Shown piece after piece: positions 47,395 through 60,539 of a stretch of 64,000 nt of DNA (position 1 is the stretch's first letter; each line of letters starts with the position of its first letter). Made by a program: the position numbers and the translations under genes. The stretch is from Cyathus striatus (taxonomy: Eukaryota > Basidiomycota > Agaricomycetes > Agaricales > Nidulariaceae): the NCBI GenBank assembly GCA_025738555.1, contig JAOVFP010000002.1, positions 868,001-932,000 on the forward strand. Direction: 5' to 3'. The notes beneath the pieces were generated by a model. The model made no database searches. It was not told the DNA's origin and saw only the letters and a program-made list of their open reading frames with translations.

Positions 47395-47807
47395 ATTTAT
47401 ATATTCTTGATTTAGTCATTGGTCTGGAGGTTTATAAAGCGGATGCTTTTGCTAAATAAATCTTATATGCAACGAATTACTCGTATCGGTGTTAACATGA
47501 CTTATGAAAGGTTAATAATTCAACAATTCTGCGAACTCTTGATTACATTTCAACCGAGATACTGGGACACCTAGTATAATAAAAACAAAAGGAAACCAGT
47601 GAATGAATATATAGGTAAGTACTACAGTCATATGTAGTCCCGTTTCTTCACATTTTCAGTCATATTTTCAGTTCCTTGCTGCTGTTGTTGCACCGTACTA
47701 TCCCAGGGGTGCTGTAAACACAACCTGATTGCAACACCTATCATGAAAGCAAAAGTAAACCCCACAATAATACAATCAGCAAGCCATAACACTTTGGAAT
47801 TAAAAGG

Positions 47808-48812
47808 GCAAAGAGGGTTACTAGGGAGTAATAGCTACAAAACTATGTAAGGGTCATTGCTTACTCTTGCTAACAATCAAGCAGGGGCGAGTCCAGGGGA
47901 ATATCTTCAGAATACACAAGGTGATTCCGGGCAAGGGAGGGATGAACACACTACAATATTCACTTGTAATCTATAACACTTGTAATCACTAATAATAAAC
48001 TAAGCTTCTTTGAGGTCCTGGGAGGGCTTAGATCACACTGGGTTTTTACACTTGGAAATTGAATAGATTATCACGAATATGCTAAATAGCACTGATAGTG
48101 GAAGGAATCGATACAGGATTACTTGGTTCTACATGAGCAGGTTTGCAAGTCTTATATACTACTGGAAAAGCAGAGTTCTTAGGTACTGTACAGGTATAGC
48201 AGATGTCTAGATCAGGTAATTAACTATGACACTGGGTGGAGGGACATGCACAAAGGTCTGGATAGGAGAGCATTGGACATAGCTCCTTGAAAGGGGTGTG
48301 TGCACATGATAATAGAGACACACTTATTGGCTGATGTGTGAGTCTAGATGCCCTGTCGTGTTGCGGGCCTAAAGATAGAACCATCGGCAACCATGGCTTT
48401 GGGTATATGGTCTGTTTGCTTTGATCAGTAGATCAGGGTGAGATCTCATTCACAAGATGCCGAGGACTGATCTGGTTTGAGTCCAGAGTAGCAGCAATGG
48501 CTGTTGGTGCTTGATGGGTGCCTTGATGCTATCAGCTTCTTTGGGTAAGTAGCGCTGCCGGAACCATCCCATGACCTGGACATGTCGCGTTACTGCACAC
48601 TTATTGTGGATCAAGTGTCACTGGAGTTCTATATACACACTTTCCTGCTAATCCCTTATTATAATCACTATTGCTTTTAGATCTGTTCACTATGTCCTTG
48701 GCAGTTCGGACCTCACTCCAACACTTAGGTAATCCAATTGTGATCACAAGTGAGTGATTTATATTATGTAGATATCGCAAAAATTATGCTTATATATGTT
48801 GTATGTCCATCA
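47808..48812. mobile_element. ~1-kb insertion in the 7-TM pseudogene
   Basis: Boundaries are set by comparison with 60960-61000: the gene reads ...CCATAACACTTTGGAAT, then foreign sequence, then AGAATCAATATCTTTAA. GGAAT/AGAAT may be a 5-bp target duplication. The insert keeps more CpG than its surroundings, suggesting it arrived later. No coding motif recognised. Confidence 0.5.
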
Positions 48813-49213
48813 GGCATATCAGAATCAATATCTTTAATGGTCCAAACAAGGATATCATAAAGGGGCTTGCATAAAGCATGAATCAACATCAATGGGCAGA
48901 TGAATAATGTGAGGCCTCTTAAGATCTGTACACATTAATCAAAAGATAGCTTCAACTCAAACTGTTGATCATACCTGATCCTGTACCACCAAATGTCAGG
49001 ACTTCTGCTTCACATATATTGCCATAGCCACAATGTTAATCACCATAATAAAGTAAAACACGATGTATAGATAGACAAAAGCTTTATCTGCATTGAGTAT
49101 CATGTTGCCATTAGTGCTGGTCTCAGGGGTGTTGATTATTCCCTCAATTGAGACAGAAAATAAGGATGAGGAGAAGTGATACCCCATCCATTATTGCTTT
49201 CCCTTTCCAGTAT

Positions 49214-50370
49214 TGATAAGACTAACTTTTAGATAATGTTCATTTACATAGTATTAACACCACCAACAATGAACATAAAGTTCTTAGTTAGATTTATATT
49301 TAGTTTGAGGGTGCAAGAGTTTCAAGTAGAGTAAAATGAACAATGTATTTAATAGTAGATAGTGTGATTGCTTTCAGATACTTTCAGAACAGACTTTCAG
49401 ATTTCAGATTTATACTCAGAATTCCAATATCAATTCAGAACATACTCTACTGTGAGAATGGAAGTACAGCCAGTGTGGTGCTTAAGGTATTCTAAGGTAT
49501 GTCTAAACTACTTATATACTTAATTACATGGCAGCAGTCTCATGCATGATGGGATAGGTAAGGTAAATAGTATGTCATAATGTTCCAGTGTAATCCTAAT
49601 AGTCAAAGAGGTATGGTTGACCCTCCATACGAGAATCCATGAGGGCATGCTCTGTTTCAGAGACACATCAAATGCCATGCCATGCTATTAATAGGCACAC
49701 ATCAAGACATGCACTAATACATATGCTAATCTTGGCCAAGTACTCGGATATAATGGACACCAGTGTTTCTAGTACTGGCACATCTGATGGCACCACCCAT
49801 TGTGCTGTGGGTAGTGTTTGGTGCATGTTTCAAAGTCCTAGGGGCATGTGGTTTCCTGCATGGTGGCAGTATTACACAGGAGAGACATATGGACATTGTG
49901 GGTTATTTGAGAGACTGCACAATAGCTACATATTGTGGTATCTGGTGGGACCAGCAGCACAAAGAGCCCTCTAGTTGAAAGTATTTCCCTGAAGGTATGT
50001 GATTGTCTAGCCTAGTACTGGGTGCATTATTCTGCATATGGAGAAGTACTAATACATTCCAGAGTATTATCTTTAGGTTCTTTTCTTTATTGTATAGCTA
50101 TCTAGTATGTTGTAATGTATATAGGAATTGTCAAGCTGCCCAAATATATTGTTGTTATGTTGAATCCCTTAATTTGTATCGGAAGTGATACTTTGACTGG
50201 CAGTGCAGGACTCAACCCCAGCCCTTGGACTCCTCCCTTGATAATGTACTTGAGTAGAATACTTTAGCTGGCAGCTTGGGACTCACCCCAACTCTTGGAC
50301 TCTCAGGCTTGATTCACTATACTAGATGTCTATTATATTTCGAAAAATAGCCTTCTTATTTTACTAGGCA
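49214..50370. mobile_element. ~1.15-kb insertion in the 7-TM pseudogene
   Basis: The intact paralogue reads GCTTTCCCGTTCCAATATGCAACTT. Here CAGTAT occurs at both edges (CTTTCCAGTATTGATAAG and GCATATCAGTATGCAACTC), consistent with a short target duplication around about 1.15 kb of CpG-poor sequence. No protein motif recognised. Confidence 0.5.
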
Positions 50371-50861
50371 TATCAGTATGCAACTCAGTTATGATGTGCA
50401 AGATGACAGATTAGAATTAATAAACCTGCAAAGAAGAATATATTATCTACATCAGGAAGGACATTGAGGCATCCATAAAATGCTGGGGTAAAATTTGGTC
50501 TGTCACTATTCTGGTTGAAATCCATGGTGATATAGATTGCCTCCATGATATATGAAACGACAAATGTTGAGGTTGAGAAGATGAGGAAGATAAGGAATAG
50601 CAGGACACCTATGGTGACTAATTGATGTAGAGAAGTTTTGCTATTTCTGAGGAGTTGCAAGGATTGTAGTGTTTGAATGGTGGCAACTAAAGCAAATAGG
50701 ACATAAAAGGAGAAGAGTGCAGAGTGAACAGTGTCAAGATCCAAGCTTGAAATGACATCACCTATTCCACTGCCTAAACTTCATCATCTAGCAGACATGC
50801 CTGGTATATATTCACAGATTGCTAGGAGACTGAGAATGAGGGAAACCCTGGGCCATACCAT

Positions 50862-51417
50862 GATGGATGAACTTAGGATGAGCTGGGTAGGTATAATTTG
50901 AATACAAGAATGAGTCATTCATATAAATATGCTTCTTCTAAGTTCTGTGTATTAATCTTGACATGGTTGACATGGACAGATGATTGGTTTGCACTATGTT
51001 CCCTGGAGAATAGCCCATGTAGCCACCCTGAACACCTAGTCATCCACTGTGTAAAGTGGATTTATGTTAAATTAGACATAGAGACTTGCCTTGTAAGTAA
51101 AGTAAAGCACCATTTGTGAGTGTTTGCAGTGGAGGAAGAAGAAAGTGAATTAAAATGACAAGATGAACAAATGTGCCAGGGTATGTCAGATGAAGGTGTG
51201 ACTTCAACATTTACAGCTTCACAACATAGCTGGCTCATACTATTGGTTAGAAAACAAACCATTCCCTGTGGCACATCAACATCAATTTCAATTCTGAGCA
51301 AAAATAAATCATGACATGACATAACATGAATCATGTTTAACACCACAAAAATTTTGGACAGTGGTGGTCCCACTGATACTCAAAATCAATGCAGATGCCA
51401 CCGCAACAATGCACATA
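50862..51417. other. Decayed 5' flank of 7-TM copy 2
   Basis: 50870-51180 aligns with the promoter regions of the other two copies with CpG decay. The remainder holds only chance ORFs. Confidence 0.5.
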
Positions 51418-51666
51418 TTAACAAGTAGAAGTTAAGCTAAGCTTTGGGGTAAGTTTTCTCTCTACATTGATTCCATGAACAAAAGTCAGAATATTCAGTA
51501 TTCCAAGGGTGATAACAGTCTTTATTTGTCTTTCTTTCTGTGTGGGCCTTAAGGCTGAAGTATTACAGTCAAAGTGCACATTTAATAAAGTGTGCAAACA
51601 CATTCCTGTAGTACAAACATTTAAATTTGAGTCCAATGTAAACTTTTCAGGACTTTGCAAAGTCAA
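51418..51666 (-). pseudogene. GFA-family relic, unit 2
   Basis: The minus frame reads ALRPTQKERQIKTVITLGILN and then TFVHGINVERKLTPKLSL. It parallels FLRPTRKESQIKIVALGTLN and AFVHGIEVDKTPKAKL of the gene at 62436-62983. The intron and about 14 codons between them are deleted and the zinc-ligand exon is missing. Non-functional. Confidence 0.75.
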
Positions 51667-52264
51667 AGCTCTTTAGAGAGACCATGTAATTATTTTCATA
51701 AATAAAAAAATTATTTACCTACAGAAGGTATATACAAAGTTTACATGGTGAACAGATAACAAAACCTTACCCTGACTCATTATAATCTATCACCACTTCC
51801 AAGGCTTCTCTGCTCATATTACCACTCAAAACTGCCTGCATGGTACACCTGATATATCAACCCTTATAATTGGCTGCATACCTATGCATCCCTGACATCC
51901 TTGTCTCTTTGGGAGGCAATAACACTCCTGAGAATGGGAATCAATCCAAAATACAATCCCATTCCCACCTTCTCACACAGTGTTATCAGACCTTGCACAG
52001 GCTTCAAAATGACATGAGCAGATAATGACAGCCATTCAAGATGAAGTTTCAAGGGCTGACCTCATTCAAAGGTTTCTACACATACAAGCAGAGCTCTTAA
52101 GCATAGAGATGAACATGTATGCACTAAGCGTAATCACCCTGATGAGGTTATCAATGAGCAAGGTGGAAGCAATGCCATCAATGACAAAGGTGTTAACATC
52201 GCACAAGAGGCAAGGTGGACTCAACTCTGGGGGTCATGGAATGGCAAGCAGCAGGGGTGTTTGG

Positions 52265-52495
52265 CTGAGAATGGTTAAGCACCATGCATGCATGGATAAT
52301 ATGACCAGCAAAGAGTGCACTCACCTGCCATAATGACAGAAGCAATGAGATGGGCATTCTGTTTGGAGTGGGAAGGATGCACACCCTTGATATCAAGCAT
52401 CTCCAAAACAGCACCCTGGGGCACAAGAACAGTCCCACCACCAACTCATGAATCATAAGCACCCCACTTCCAGTACACCTTGGTGATGTAAGAAC
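52265..52495 (-). pseudogene. HMG-CoA reductase C-terminal relic
   Basis: The minus strand near 52445-52340 translates GGGTVLVPQGAVLEMLDIKG then VHPSHSKQNAHLIASVIMAG. A shifted frame at 52330-52265 gives SALFAGHIIHACMVLNHS. This is the conserved end of eukaryotic HMG-CoA reductase (TVGGGT..PQ...LEMLG..G.HP....NA..LA.....MAGELSL..ALAAGHLV..HM.HNRS), in order. The LSLM segment is missing and a stop precedes GGGT. CpG-depleted; no catalytic N-terminal half found. A relic of a mevalonate-pathway gene copy. Confidence 0.75.
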
Positions 52496-52599
52496 AAGCA
52501 GGACCCCAATGTCACAATACCTATCCAGGTACTGAAAGCCTCCAATAGCTGGGTGAGCAATGTTTGTGAAGAGATAGCCAAGAAGTTGGCACTTCAATG

Positions 52600-55500
52600 G
52601 AGGTTCCTAAGCTAGCTGGTGCTCTTCACAATGCACATGCACATGAGCCAGTAGCTTATAAGGACAAAAATGACTTCAACATACCAATATATATTGCAGT
52701 TTTTTCAACCCATACCCACATAAAGTACTTGGAGCTCAAATATTACTGACCAGCTGTCAATGGCCTTTGTTGCATTGCTCTATTAACAATATCTTGCATT
52801 GACCATCCATAGCATAAAATGTAAGAGCAGAAGTTAGTTAGAAAGGACAGTTAGGCTGTAGGGATGGCAAGCTGGGTAGAGCAAGGTAGAGGTAAGTGGA
52901 AGAGAATGTCTGAGAGTGAGACATTATGCTTAGTATGTCACAGTCACAGTCACTGGCACCTACTATGTCATCAATTGACCACACAATTCTATGAACACAT
53001 TACAGCAGTTTGCTTATCATTGTAGCCACTTGACACTTTAGTATACATCTGAGTTTCATTGGCAGCATGATCCAAGCCAGGTTACTGGTAGGATCCAACA
53101 AGCTATTCCTAAATGGGAATATGACAGTGTGGTATGATGCTCACCAGGACTCTAAACACTAGTTTTCAGGCAATGAATGAATACTTGTATATAATACTAG
53201 ATAGTTATTTATGCAATGTAGCTGCTATGTCAAAACCACCCTTGTGCTTTACCTGGAGTGACATTATAAACTGCATTCCAAATCATGTTGTATGGATTGG
53301 TGTTGCCCTCTCCCATTTCACCAAGAACATAGTCACAATTTGAGTGCAACCATGCTTTTGTCAGGAATAGAAGGGAAGGTTTGAAGAGCTAACCATGGAG
53401 GAAGACCAGATTGAAAACGCTGACCAATGATAGTGACAGACAAAGCTGTGTATTGCGCAGAAGCTACAATGTGCATACATACTGTTGAGTCACTTGACAA
53501 GAGTAGTTAGTTTAGTTAATACTTAGAATAAAAATCCCAAATATAATAAACCAACTTAAATCCTGAGGTGCGAAGTCAGTAAGTTCGAGGGGTGCAATTG
53601 TATCAAATCCAAATTTAGAACAAGTTAAAATTAGAACAACTTAAACTCAGGCTATTCTTGTTCATGTGTCAAAGTATTCAAAGTCAAGTTCAGATTCAAT
53701 TCAGTATTGCAGTATGTATTTCTTGGTATCAAAATGTCTTGTAACTATATCTGATTCTTGTTTTTACACACCCTGTCAGTGGGAGGGAAGAATGCCTGGC
53801 AGTTCCTGCCTTATTTCTTCCCTCCTCGCTCATCTATATACATTTACAGACATATCTAGTTACTACTTTGGTCTATACTAATTACTAATTTATTCCTAGG
53901 TTTCTCTGTTGTTCTAGCCCAGTCATTACTGCAACCAATTGCATGCATGCGCACATGCATGTCTATGTCATGACAGGCACCTGTATGGGCAGCACGTCAA
54001 TCTGTTTCCATTTCGGGCATTGATTACATCATCAAGTGCACATGGCGCGTCAGTATCGCAACAACACACCATTGCTGCGACGCATACTCGCACCGCTATT
54101 GTCTCTCTTCTGGGGATCTGCACATGGGTTGCACATGATACATCAGCATCATTCTGTGCTCAGCTAGTGCACTGTCTGCATAGCTTTGGCATAGTTCTCA
54201 AGTTCTGGGCTGGTTCTAGGGTCTAGGTTTTTCTTTCAACTCTGTGCGCTTTTGTGGTTGGTCTGTAAATCTGGGGCTCATCATAATGCATGGTGGGATT
54301 TATTTGGTGCTAGCAAATGCAACAGGACTGTGTGTTTTTGAATGAAAGTGGTATGTTATTTGTTTAAATTGTTTTAAACCATACTGAGGCGGAGTTTTAT
54401 GTTTTTATAAGTTTATTTGTTTTAATCCCTTAGTAAATTATGGGAGGTGGCACAGGAACTCAGCCCCTCCCCACTGTGTCCTACTCACGTGCTCAGGTGG
54501 AAGTTCCATAAATTCGGAACGCAAAAAATGAAATTAAAGTACGTCCTTTACATTTACTAGCGTATCAATACAGAGAATGATTATGTAACTATATTATAAA
54601 GATGTAGGGCCAACAAGTGGCAAAGCCCACTACCAACATAATTAAACCAGTGATTTGCCCACTCACAATGGCAAGAGATTGGTATTGATGAACAGGTGAA
54701 ATTAATTTTAAAGAAATATGTAGAAAAGAAATACTAAAAGATTGTTGTCCAATGAGCCAGCAGACATTCATACATATGATAGTACTTATAGATTCGTTGG
54801 CTTCATGAGAAGGGATAATAATCACAGAAATAGAAACAGAAAATGGTTCATAAGACAGGGAACTAAATTATAAATTGCCATTGATGGAGTGCAGATCACC
54901 ATTGTATAGTAACTGAATATGAACACTATCTATGCAAACTCCCACTATTGTACATACCACTAAAACACATGCTGAACAAGCTCATGCAAAGATCTTAGTC
55001 AAAATATAACCAACCATCGGCATCAAGGTCTGAAGGTTAGCTCATCCCTTACCACAGTTACATACATATTGCATGGCAAGTGAAAACATAGTTTTAAGGA
55101 GTATTAGGATCACAATACACCAGGACTGTCAGTAGCATTGATAGTAAAAGTCAAGAAGAGTCAGCTGAGGGGCATGCATTGTACAAGCCACCTGAAAGCA
55201 ATAGTGTACCAGAGAGGACATGAAAATAGGATAATGCAGGAAGGTGGCAATATGGACAGATTCTTTAGGATATAAAGCTTGCACATTGAAAGAACAATAT
55301 AGTCGCGAAGTGGTGTGATATATGATATGTGGTGCCTTAACAGAATGAAAATGAATGAGTGAAAATAACGATGTTCTCAAGTGCTCAAAGACAAGAGAAA
55401 TGATGGAAATAAGGTGAAAAATAGGGAGGGAGTCAGGGATAGGAACGAAGAGATAGGAGAAGGAAAATGTATGTTGTACTGAATCTGATAAATGCACTGA

Positions 55501-58005
55501 CCACAGGTGCTAATCACTCTCTGTATACCATATGCCTATCCCAGTTGCTGCAACATAATCTGAGATCTTGGCAGTATCAAGTGAAACTGTCCAGTGTCCA
55601 CTACAGTGGGAGTATAGCTCCAAGTGGGGTGTTAGTTTGTATCAATGATAATTAGAATAGAATGCTCTGGGATATTATTCATACCTAGTTTGAGTTTAGA
55701 ATAGATGGGAGAAGGTTGTAATGTAGGGAGTACACACTGAATTTGGTATACCAAAGGCCTATTCTCTGCATTTGTCATTTTGTTTGATATCAGGCCATAC
55801 AGTGATTTTTATGCATAATCTCACTGCAATTACAGTGGAATGGTTATGTATACATCACTGTAGTTACAGTGGCAGCCTGTTATATTAAGCATAATGAGAC
55901 TGTTTCTAAGCATGCTGATACATGTGTTCCTAGAAGCTGATGCATATACATCATTAGCAACAGATTATTAATCACACCTTCTCCTGCCCAATGCACAATA
56001 TTTCCCAAATAAATAGGTTTCATTTGCTGGGTCAGGGTTTATTACATTTTTAAGCGCTTCTTTAAACCTTCGTGTGGTTTTCTCCTTTAACTGAAATAAA
56101 AACATATGGTAGAATTAGAAATGACAGATAATGGTATATTCTGTAGATCAGCACATCTCTCTATAAATGCACAGTGTACTACTATATTTAAATTGGTACT
56201 AATATAATCCTAAATCAATACTTTGGCATCTCTAGACAAAAAGAATGTTTATTTTTTTTGCTGTCAAGAACAAATGAAACCAATAGTATCAACATATATT
56301 GATACATTCTACACTATGGCGGTTACAATTAATAAAAGATATGAGTAGACATACTATTATGAGTGTCAAACTAACTTGAGAGCTACCTAGGTAAGTACTC
56401 AGCATCTGTTTTACCGAAGTTCCACATGCATTAAAGCAATCTGTTCATAAGACTTCCAGGTTTTGTCAGACCAAAACTCAAAGTAGTCCTATAGCACCTA
56501 CAGGTCACATTATTACCTTTCTATAACTCAAATATCATACAATTTGTTGATTTTATTGGACATTTTATTCAAAGAATGGCTGTAAATTGATTGTTTTCAT
56601 TTTTCTCAAATCTCCATATGATACAGCATCCGGAGTGATGGATGATATATATCACATGATGACATCTATTACTGATATCTTCAAACTTTGAAGGTAATCT
56701 TGTCTCAGATATCCCCAGACCCTGATGAGAGGATTCCGCCCTGCCATCCAACAACCCCGCCCTATTCCTGCTACATCTCTGCCCCTCCATATTTCTACAT
56801 TGAATACACCTTTATAGATAGGAATAAAATATTAATCAAATTTAGTATTGTATTTATTGCTTGTCAGACATAATGCAATCAATTAACAAAGTTATATCTA
56901 AAATAAAGAAATTTCACATTTTTGGAAACCATATCTACAAATTGAAAACATATTAAATGTACAAATAATGCTCCAAGGTTCATAATGTGGGTGGAAGCTA
57001 ACTATGCAGATCTTATTTAGAACTGTTGGGAAGTTCAAACACAAGCCTCAAGCCTTGAGGGCATGCTCTACTGTGTGTAGGTGTATGTACAGGTGCTCAT
57101 TGTGGCAATATGTGTGGCATGTCCAGATCTATCAGGTACATGCATTGATGTAATGTCTAGTTTACTGTTAATTATGTAAGTACATACACTGTAACTACAG
57201 TCAGGTATACATAATGTTCCTACCATAATTACAGTAGATTATAATAAAGATCACCATATCTAGTGTTGATATTGATATCTACAGGAATAACACTATCAAA
57301 GTGCTAGTACGTTTCTATATCTGCCACAGGATAAATGTATGTTACTTACTTCAATGTACACAGCTCCTTGAACAAGATTAGTAAGGTGCCTTGAATGTGC
57401 CACCCCCCTCCTTGTGGTTCAGTTGAAGTTGTCAATAATTCAATTAATTAATTTCCAAATGGAGCATGTAGCCCAACTTCAAATTGTAGCAATTCAGGGC
57501 TCATTCTTTGGCTTCCTTCACATGTGTGAGGGAAGTGTGGGCTACCAGGTGTGAGCACTTTTTAGCCTAGGCACTCCTGTCTCAGTCAGACTGTAAACCA
57601 AGTGAATGGGCAGTACATATGTAGGAGCAGCATCATATACAATGCTGAGTGTGGCATGTTGCAAGCTTAGGGAGCTGGTGAAGTTGTTCTATATATGACT
57701 GGGGAAACTGGAGAAAAAAGGGACATGCTTAAAGTTAGTAGTTAGCTGTGCAACTGTGTAGAAAAAACAAAAACACATCATTGTACAGTGCCAACTCCCA
57801 ACAAGAGTATATTTCTAAATTCTCACTGCTCACCAAGTGCTCACACATTACCTTCCAGGAACTCAAGTTCTCAGTTAATACACTTTGTTATTGTGACATA
57901 AATTTGGAAATTGCCATATGTTAGCACCCAGAAATAAAATCTAAGGGAGGGAGAGGTTCAAGAGCAGTTGTCCAACTTCTGAGTCATGGTATGAGCATTG
58001 AGAAG
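52600..58005. other. CpG-poor region without recognised genes
   Basis: About 5.4 kb of decayed DNA. CpG returns locally near 53950-54110. Imperfect palindromes of the form CACTGYARTTACAGTG occur at 55823, 55857 and 57187 and may be transposon ends. No ORF matched a family I know. Confidence 0.45.
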
Positions 58006-58329
58006 GTCACGTGCCATCACAATAATTCAGAATGGGCTCCAGCCAATCAGGTTGAGATCTTATCCAAGATCCTCAAATTACCATATCCAGTGGCCCAAAG
58101 GTCCCTAATACCCAACTACCTTAAAAGGTAGTGGGAATGTAACTATGTGGCTGTGCCTCAACATGAACACCCAGATTCTAACAGCTTTAATACAAGAAAA
58201 CCCTTCTTCAATGGGGTTGTAATCAGGTGAGTATGGCAGGAAGTACCAAGCGGCCTTTCCTTCTGTTTCAACTCCTTATTCGAGTAAGTACCACCCAAGT
58301 ACCACCTGTTTTCTATAACGTCGCTCAAG
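58006..58329 (-). pseudogene. DDE transposase fragment, copy 1
   Basis: The minus strand reads KAAWYFLPYSPDYNP-like with EEGFSCIKAV following (in this copy and in the one at 60118). This matches the last catalytic-E segment of Tc1/mariner-IS630 type DDE transposases (PPYSPDxNPIExxFSxIK). The upstream D motifs and a long frame are absent. Confidence 0.65.
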
Positions 58330-60117
58330 ACTTATTGATGAATAACATGACAGCTATTAAATAGACAAAAAATCAATGTTCTTGGTTGTTGGACAGAGTG
58401 CATAAGCGGGGACACTGAGGACAGGGGCACAGAAAGAGACGAGGATGGATGTAGGACAGGGGTAGAGGAAGAGACAAGTATGGAAGCAATGGTTGTAGAG
58501 GTCACGTCTTCATGCCGTGATATCATTCTTCCACCCCCACCCCCTACCCCCTTCAAAACAGAGCACTTCACTGTGCTCAATACCTTCAGAGTCAGTGCAC
58601 CATCAAACTCGTCCAGTCGAACCTCCACCTCCCTCGTCAACACCTCTTGCTCCCACTTGTCATCAGTGTCATACACCACCATTTTCATCTATCCCTCTTC
58701 TTCCCTCCATGCATGATCCCGAGCTGGTGAATGGTAATCTGTATCATGTCCACAATGGGCCATCATAGGTCCTAGTCATTGTTAAGGAAGATAGGGCTCT
58801 AAAGTTCCAGGGTCAAAGAGGGGGAAGTCAGAGTAGGATGTGAACAAGAGCCATTTGAGAAGTGAGTGTCATCGCGAGGGGAGTATACATGGATGTAGGA
58901 GATGAGTAAGCGAAATAGAGAGAAGATGGTAGTATGAGGGGGAAAGAGGAGCAACGATGGAGGGTGCTGCCCTTGCTAGTTGAGAGAGAGGGGGGCATAG
59001 GGGAGGATATAACATTGGGGAACATGCTCACTATGCCATTTCCTATGGCACTTGGTCTGTGACTGTGTAATTCTTAAGCTTGTACTTCGTCATCTTCGGT
59101 CTATGCCTCTGGAACACAAGTAGCTAAGTGATCAATTAGTTGGATTGGGCTCTGGGACGAAAGTGCAGAACATACCCAGATGCAGGGGATGACAATGTCA
59201 AACTTGGGGTGTTCTGTTCTCATTCTGAAATTGTGAGATGGCATTGCTTTTTGGTATGGTGAGTTGTGGTTGCATTGATAGAGAGCAGGGGTTTCGAGTT
59301 AGCAGATGGTACAGATGTTTGTTGGGTTCACTAAGGTTTAATGATAGGAAGGAAGCGAGACCCATTATACTATAGTGCTCTATATGGAAGCTTCAAAATG
59401 GTATGTTATAGATGACAGAATGACGAGGAGGGTCATCGTCGTCATCGACATTGAGCAGCAGAAATCGTATCTGCTGATGGTTGTTTGTACCAGAATCATG
59501 TGATTCTGTACTAATTGATTCGTCTTTGAATTGCTTTGAACTCGATTACTCACCCATCCCCCCTTGACAAGTGACCAGCTCATCATTACATATGTGTATG
59601 AAGCTCAAAGCTTGAAGTATGACTCAAGTAGTATGCTTCAGTTCGTTATACTTTCAGTCTTGGGGAAGAAAAACTTGGGGAACACAGTCAGTTCTTGGTC
59701 AGTTCGTTATCCTATCAGTCTTGGGGGAGGAAAACTTGTGGAAACAACAATACTCTGATACCACATGATCCATGTAACAACATAATTGATCTTCCACCCA
59801 TGAAGTTCTTCGGTTTTATGATCGTGGTAGTGAGGTACTGAAGGTGACTCAATGATTCAATGTTGTGGTTCGTGGGAACTACAATGTTGGTGTATTCCTA
59901 ATAATACATGTGTTTGTCAGTGCACTCAACGAGAATAGAAACTTACCGCTGTTAGATAGTCTTGAGAGATATGTGGATGCTGATTGAGTGTTCGTACTAG
60001 GTTAGTGACACAGATGAAGTCTGGGAGGGTGAGGTATGAGACAATCATGGGGAGGGTGGTGGATGCACTTGTTGGTGCGGGCATGGGGAGAGAGGGCAGG
60101 GCCTACATCGTGTCAAC
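58330..60117. other. Segment between the two DDE fragments, no confident gene
   Basis: A minus frame at 58500-58688 (YDTDDKWEQEVLTREVEVRL...) has a coding look but ends in Ser-rich low complexity and I cannot assign it. The rest is unremarkable. Flanked by direct repeats of about 315 bp. Confidence 0.4.
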
Positions 60118-60430
60118 GTCACAGGAATTCAGAATGGCCTCCAGCCAATCAGGTTGAGATCTTATCCAAGATCCTCAAATTGCCATATCCGGTGGCCCAA
60201 AGGTCCCTAATACCCAACTACCTTAAAAGGTAGTGGGAATGTAACTATGTGGCTGTGCCTCAACACGAACACCCAGATTCTAACAGCTTTAATACAAGAA
60301 AACCCTTCTTCAATGGGGTTGTAATCAGGTGAGTATGGCGGGAAGTACCAAGCGGCCTTTCCTTCTGTTTCAACTCCTTATTCGAGTAAGTACCACCCAA
60401 GTACCACCTGTTTTCTATAACGTCGCTCAA
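60118..60430 (-). pseudogene. DDE transposase fragment, copy 2
   Basis: Nearly identical to 58006-58329 in the same orientation, with a few changes mostly at CpG (CCGGTGG here, CCAGTGG there; ATGGCGGGAAG here, ATGGCAGGAAG there). Contains PPYSPDYNPIEEGFSCIKA on the minus strand. It retains more CpG and so is probably closer to the source. Confidence 0.68.
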
Positions 60431-60539
60431 CTTGTGGCAGTTATTGCATATGTTGCTCATAAGTATGTGCTTCTCATTTATCGTGCAGCTTCTGATCAGT
60501 TAGTCGTCAAATCCTTGGAATGACTCTACCAGTAACCAT

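Larger units (their letters stand above)
47628..50861 (-). pseudogene. 7-TM membrane protein pseudogene, unit 2, split by two insertions
   Basis: Pieces align in order with the other two 7-TM genes: leader at 50861 downward (MVWPRVSLILSLLAI, then stops), helices 1-3 at 50385-50744 (ALFSFYVLFALVATIQTLQS), helix 5 region at 48996-49187 (YLYIVFYFIMVINIVAMAIY), helix 6 at about 48815-48990 and the tail at 47628-47807. Two insertions separate them (about 47808-48812 and 49214-50370). The remaining sequence is CpG-depleted with stops and indels. Non-functional. Confidence 0.85.

Noticed and set aside
55823..57202. CACTGYARTTACAGTG palindromes as ends of a Tc1/mariner element
   Set aside because: They do not pair into a consistent TIR with TA duplications, and the only transposase fragments lie outside at 58.0 and 60.1 kb.
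58332..58688. 118-codon ORF (YDTDDKWEQEVLTREVEVRL)
   Set aside because: First half looks coding but the frame runs into Ser-rich low complexity and shadows both strands; could be a relic, not supportable as a gene.
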